This document shows, piece by piece, positions 13,174 through 15,734 of a stretch of DNA of 15,734 nt. Positions within the stretch are counted from its first letter, which is position 1; every line of letters begins with the position of its first letter. Where the stretch lies: the NCBI GenBank assembly GCA_937891085.1, contig CALAEY010000092.1:1-15734 (forward strand). The letters run 5' to 3'. The notes beneath the pieces were generated by a model. It was not told where the DNA came from and searched no databases. It worked only from the letters and a program-made list of their open reading frames with translations. The translations under genes were made by a program, and so were the position numbers. Origin of the DNA: an uncultured Prevotellaceae bacterium (lineage in GTDB: Bacteria > Bacteroidota > Bacteroidia > Bacteroidales > Bacteroidaceae).

Positions 13174-14769
13174 ATGAAATCATATATATTTACCATATCT
13201 CTGTGCTTGACATTGCTCATGGGCTGTCGGCACACCCCATTCCCCTCTGCCTTTAGTGAGGCAGAGCGTATGATGTATGAGGCACCAGACAGTGCCTTCC
13301 TATGGCTCGATGCCCTGCCACATGCACAGTATTCTGAGGCTGTAGCTGCTCGCTACGCCTTGCTTCTCACGCGTGCAGCCGATAAGTCGGGCCGTTCGCT
13401 GCTGCCCTACGACTCCCTGCTGAACATCGCCTTGCGCCACTACCCTGCTCAGAGTGAATATCGGGCATGGGCCTTGCTCTACAAAGCCTGCATGGAAGAT
13501 GAGGTCAATCATAGCGATGAGGCCATCCGCCATCTGCAAGAAGCCTTGCTCATCTTGGAGCAGCACCCAGAGGAGCGGGAGACCAAGCGCATCGCACTGG
13601 GCTTGCTTGGCGATCTCTACTACCAGCATAAGCACTACGATGAAAGTCTGAAAGCACAGCAGCAGCTACTCAGCTATTGCACCTCTGTGCGCGATTCTGC
13701 CCTTTCCTTTAAAGACATCGGCTCTGCCTACGCCATGAAAGGTGAACGTGATTCTGCTTATCACTACAACCGATTAGCACTGCATTATGCACGCTTGGCC
13801 AATGACACAGCCCTTACTGCCAACTACCTGCACTCCTTGGCCCTCACCCACCACCTGTTCAGCCAGCCAGACTCTGCCTTAGTCTATGCCCAGCAAGCAC
13901 TGGCCACAGCCCCAACTTCCGAGCCTAAAGGGCGCTTCTACTATACCATTGGTTCCTTGCTCGATGAGCAAGGGGCATCCCCTGACTCTATCGCTCTGCA
14001 CATGCAGAGGGCTGCGTTAGACACCACCTACGATGGGCGTTTCATGACCTCTCTAATTCTCAGCGATCTGGCAGAGCAGAAAGGCGACTATGAAACGGCC
14101 ATCGACCACCTTTATAACTATATCGACCATCTGGATTCCCTCTACACCGCAGAGCGCAGCGTGGATGTGCAGCAGTTAGTCTATGACTACGACACCCGCC
14201 TACAAGTACAGGCAGCTGAGGCACAAGCCCGCCAGACACGCTTGCTTCTCATAGGCGGAGCAGTCATCATCATAGGTCTGCTCACCATCTGCTACTTGGT
14301 TTATTCTGAGAAGAAGCAGAGACAACTACAAGAGGCACAGCAACAAGCAGCCCAGGCCGAAGCCAAAGTTGCCACCCTGAAACTGGCACTCAGCAATCGT
14401 GAAGAGGCACTGAACGAACTGAGGCTCAGCACCCTGCATCTGGCGCAAGGCCGATTTGCACAGAGTGAACTATACAAGAAGCTCTGCCAACTCTCAGAGA
14501 AAGAGGGCAAGCAACCACTTCCCGTCTTATCGCATACCGATAGAGAACGACTCTACAACGAGGTTTTTGAGCTGTTTGCAGACTATATCAAGGAGCTGCG
14601 TGAGACTTCCCCATCTCTCACAGATACCGACTTGCTCTACCTCTGCCTGCAAGATTCTGGCCTTACCAACCGTGCCATTGCCATTGGCATGGGGTATTCC
14701 GACCTCAGTGGTGTACGTCAGGTGAAAAAGCGTGTGAAAGAGAAATTGGCGAAGCAATCTGCTACCTAA
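13174..14769 (+). CDS. membrane-bound TPR protein with C-terminal helix-turn-helix
   Basis: A 531-residue protein of a type common in Bacteroidetes. It begins with a signal sequence containing a lipobox-like LMG-Cys18. Residues about 30-330 are helical TPR-like repeats (for example AIALGLLGDLYYQHKHYDESLKAQQQLL). One membrane helix follows at 357-377, then a Gln/Ala-rich coiled coil (about 380-415). The C-terminal part (about 482-525: LTDTDLLYLCLQDSGLTNRAIAIGMGY) resembles the LuxR-type helix-turn-helix of related TPR regulators. The inferred topology is TPR in the periplasm and DNA-binding end in the cytoplasm, so it could pass an envelope signal directly to promoters. It has its own promoter, with the same boxes as the lipoprotein gene downstream. 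The ligand and targets are not known. Confidence 0.85.
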   Translation: MKSYIFTISLCLTLLMGCRHTPFPSAFSEAERMMYEAPDSAFLWLDALPHAQYSEAVAARYALLLTRAADKSGRSLLPYDSLLNIALRHYPAQSEYRAWALLYKACMEDEVNHSDEAIRHLQEALLILEQHPEERETKRIALGLLGDLYYQHKHYDESLKAQQQLLSYCTSVRDSALSFKDIGSAYAMKGERDSAYHYNRLALHYARLANDTALTANYLHSLALTHHLFSQPDSALVYAQQALATAPTSEPKGRFYYTIGSLLDEQGASPDSIALHMQRAALDTTYDGRFMTSLILSDLAEQKGDYETAIDHLYNYIDHLDSLYTAERSVDVQQLVYDYDTRLQVQAAEAQARQTRLLLIGGAVIIIGLLTICYLVYSEKKQRQLQEAQQQAAQAEAKVATLKLALSNREEALNELRLSTLHLAQGRFAQSELYKKLCQLSEKEGKQPLPVLSHTDRERLYNEVFELFADYIKELRETSPSLTDTDLLYLCLQDSGLTNRAIAIGMGYSDLSGVRQVKKRVKEKLAKQSAT

Positions 14770-14776
14770 AATTTCA

Positions 14777-14843
14777 TTTGTCACGCGTCAAGAAAGCATT
14801 CCCTCTGAGAATCATACATTTAAGCATCCCACTTTGTCACGCT
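14777..14843 (+). promoter_or_regulatory. paired TTTGTCACGC boxes upstream of the lipoprotein gene
   Basis: TTTGTCACGC occurs exactly at 14777-14786 and 14833-14842, 56 bases apart. The second starts 16 bases before the -33 TTTG and continues CT plus a T run, much like the copy before the TPR-HTH gene. Position and spacing match those at 13053-13113. Confidence 0.55.
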
Positions 14844-14848
14844 CTTTT

Positions 14849-14880
14849 TTTGGCCTCCACAAATGAAACCTCTAACTTTG
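14849..14880 (+). promoter_or_regulatory. promoter of the lipoprotein gene
   Basis: TTTG (14849-14852), a 20-base spacer, then TAACTTTG (14873-14880) matches the Bacteroidetes consensus. The leader to the ATG at 14932 would be about 45 bases. Confidence 0.7.
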
Positions 14881-14931
14881 CCCTTGCAAGAAAGCGATAA
14901 ACTGTATGTTTCACCTTAGCACATTTATATT

Positions 14932-15654
14932 ATGAAGAAATTTTTACTATTACTTATGATGCCGCTGATGCTGGGAGCATTGGCAGCTTGTAGTGATGAC
15001 TCGGAAGTAATTATCAGCGATAGTGAAGTAAATGAGACACGAACTGATAATAGTTCATATACTGGCATCTCCTCTTACTACTGGGTAAGTGGCGAAAAAC
15101 AAGCCATAACATTAACAGATAGTAAATCATACATCCTTTTTCTTAGCTCCGATCAAGACATCGTAGTAAGTAAGTTGAAAGAAATAGGTGTAACGATCAC
15201 CGAGGATGAAGTATACAAATCTGGCATCTATGAGAAAGGAATGGAGGGGACCAACAACCAAACAAAATACTTTGAAGAATGCGAATGGGCAGGTGTTAAT
15301 CTCACCTGTGAGCAAGTGCTAAAGATACCAGAAATCATTTATGCTGCCCCTTATTTCTTAGACAGAAATGGGAATGCGAAGTTTTGTATTACGAGTTTCA
15401 TATACGTCCTGACTAATGGAGAAAAAGAATCTGTGGAACAGGTTGCAAAAGCATATGATGCACATTATATCGGATACAAAACAGGTTTTGGTGACTACAA
15501 TGTTCATTACATTGCATGTACAAAACAATCAAAAGACAATGCACTTGGTATTGCCAATGCATTGGTTGAAAATCACATATTTGCAGGTGCAGAACCTGTA
15601 ATAATGGGACCATCCCACGGGCATGGTTTCGCTACAGAAGGACTGACTCATTAA
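14932..15654 (+). CDS. predicted surface lipoprotein resembling an orphan subtilase propeptide
   Basis: A 240-residue protein with a typical lipoprotein signal peptide ending LAA-Cys20. The next residues, SDDSE, resemble the acidic lipoprotein export signal described for Bacteroidetes surface lipoproteins (SDDDD-like in B. fragilis), so it is probably displayed on the cell surface. The body (YYWVSGEKQAITLTDSKSYI ... ALGIANALVENHIFAGAEP) recalls, from memory of the family, the N-terminal prodomain of Bacteroidetes S8 subtilases, which ends with a similar ALE/ANxFxExGLFxxAEP motif. No catalytic domain follows: the protein ends GPSHGHGFATEGLTH. It could inhibit or chaperone a protease encoded elsewhere; this is inference. 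Two hand-counted 60-base lines are about one third GC, against about half in a line of the TPR-HTH gene, hinting at recent acquisition. Confidence 0.8.
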   Translation: MKKFLLLLMMPLMLGALAACSDDSEVIISDSEVNETRTDNSSYTGISSYYWVSGEKQAITLTDSKSYILFLSSDQDIVVSKLKEIGVTITEDEVYKSGIYEKGMEGTNNQTKYFEECEWAGVNLTCEQVLKIPEIIYAAPYFLDRNGNAKFCITSFIYVLTNGEKESVEQVAKAYDAHYIGYKTGFGDYNVHYIACTKQSKDNALGIANALVENHIFAGAEPVIMGPSHGHGFATEGLTH

Positions 15655-15734
15655 TTAATAACTTTTAATTTCATTGATAATATGAAACGTACATGAGCGA
15701 CTTAGTTCGCCAAAGGGAATGAAAAGGGTTGCAC
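15655..15734. other. AT-rich tail of the window, no supported gene
   Basis: After the lipoprotein stop the sequence is AT-rich. An ATG at 15682 stops after four codons. Another ATG at 15719, after AAAGGGA, could begin a gene cut off by the window edge, but too few codons remain to judge. Confidence 0.5.

Noticed and set aside
15682..15696. ATG AAA CGT ACA as the start of another gene
   Set aside because: It meets TGA after four codons.

Overview
The window looks like chromosomal DNA of a member of the Bacteroidales, most likely Prevotella-like (an inference from gene content and promoter style; no species can be named). Most genes have no clear Shine-Dalgarno sequence, and most clear promoters match the Bacteroidetes form TAnnTTTG at -7, twice with a TTTG box 19-20 bases upstream.

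Layout. (1) 1-338 is a non-coding leader with an AT palindrome, short TTACGG repeats and a promoter region. (2) 339-3457 on + is a copper-exporting P-type ATPase with a metal-binding domain at each end, translationally coupled to a HAD phosphatase. (3) 9455-3459 on - is a five-gene tripartite efflux operon: TolC-like outer membrane factor, HlyD-type adaptor lipoprotein, double-NBD ABC ATPase of the YbhF type and two ABC-2 permeases. It ends one base from the HAD gene. (4) 9623-10522 on + is a divergent AraC-type regulator. The shared 167-base region holds promoters for both directions and nested inverted repeats, so it is the probable regulator of the pump. (5) 10600-12987 on + is the housekeeping cluster pyrH-frr-rsgA. 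(6) 13174-14769 is a membrane TPR protein with a C-terminal helix-turn-helix. (7) 14932-15654 is an AT-rich predicted surface lipoprotein resembling the propeptide of Bacteroidetes subtilases without the protease.

Three observations stand out. First, the window carries seven tracts of degenerate 7-bp tandem repeats (AACNNTA, ATTGAGA/CAATTCT and AGAATGA types). Four are between genes. Three are read in frame inside adjacent genes of the efflux operon, where they encode seven-residue peptide repeats, and in the two permeases they sit at the same homologous site. Second, the TPR-HTH gene and the lipoprotein gene share a promoter architecture: an exact TTTGTCACGC box just upstream of -33 and a second TCACGC box 54-56 bases further up, which suggests co-regulation of a small envelope-sensing module. 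Third, the adaptor gene has a perfect 15-bp hairpin over its lipobox codons, and the copper ATPase may release its C-terminal metal-binding domain as a separate 70-residue chaperone from an internal start.
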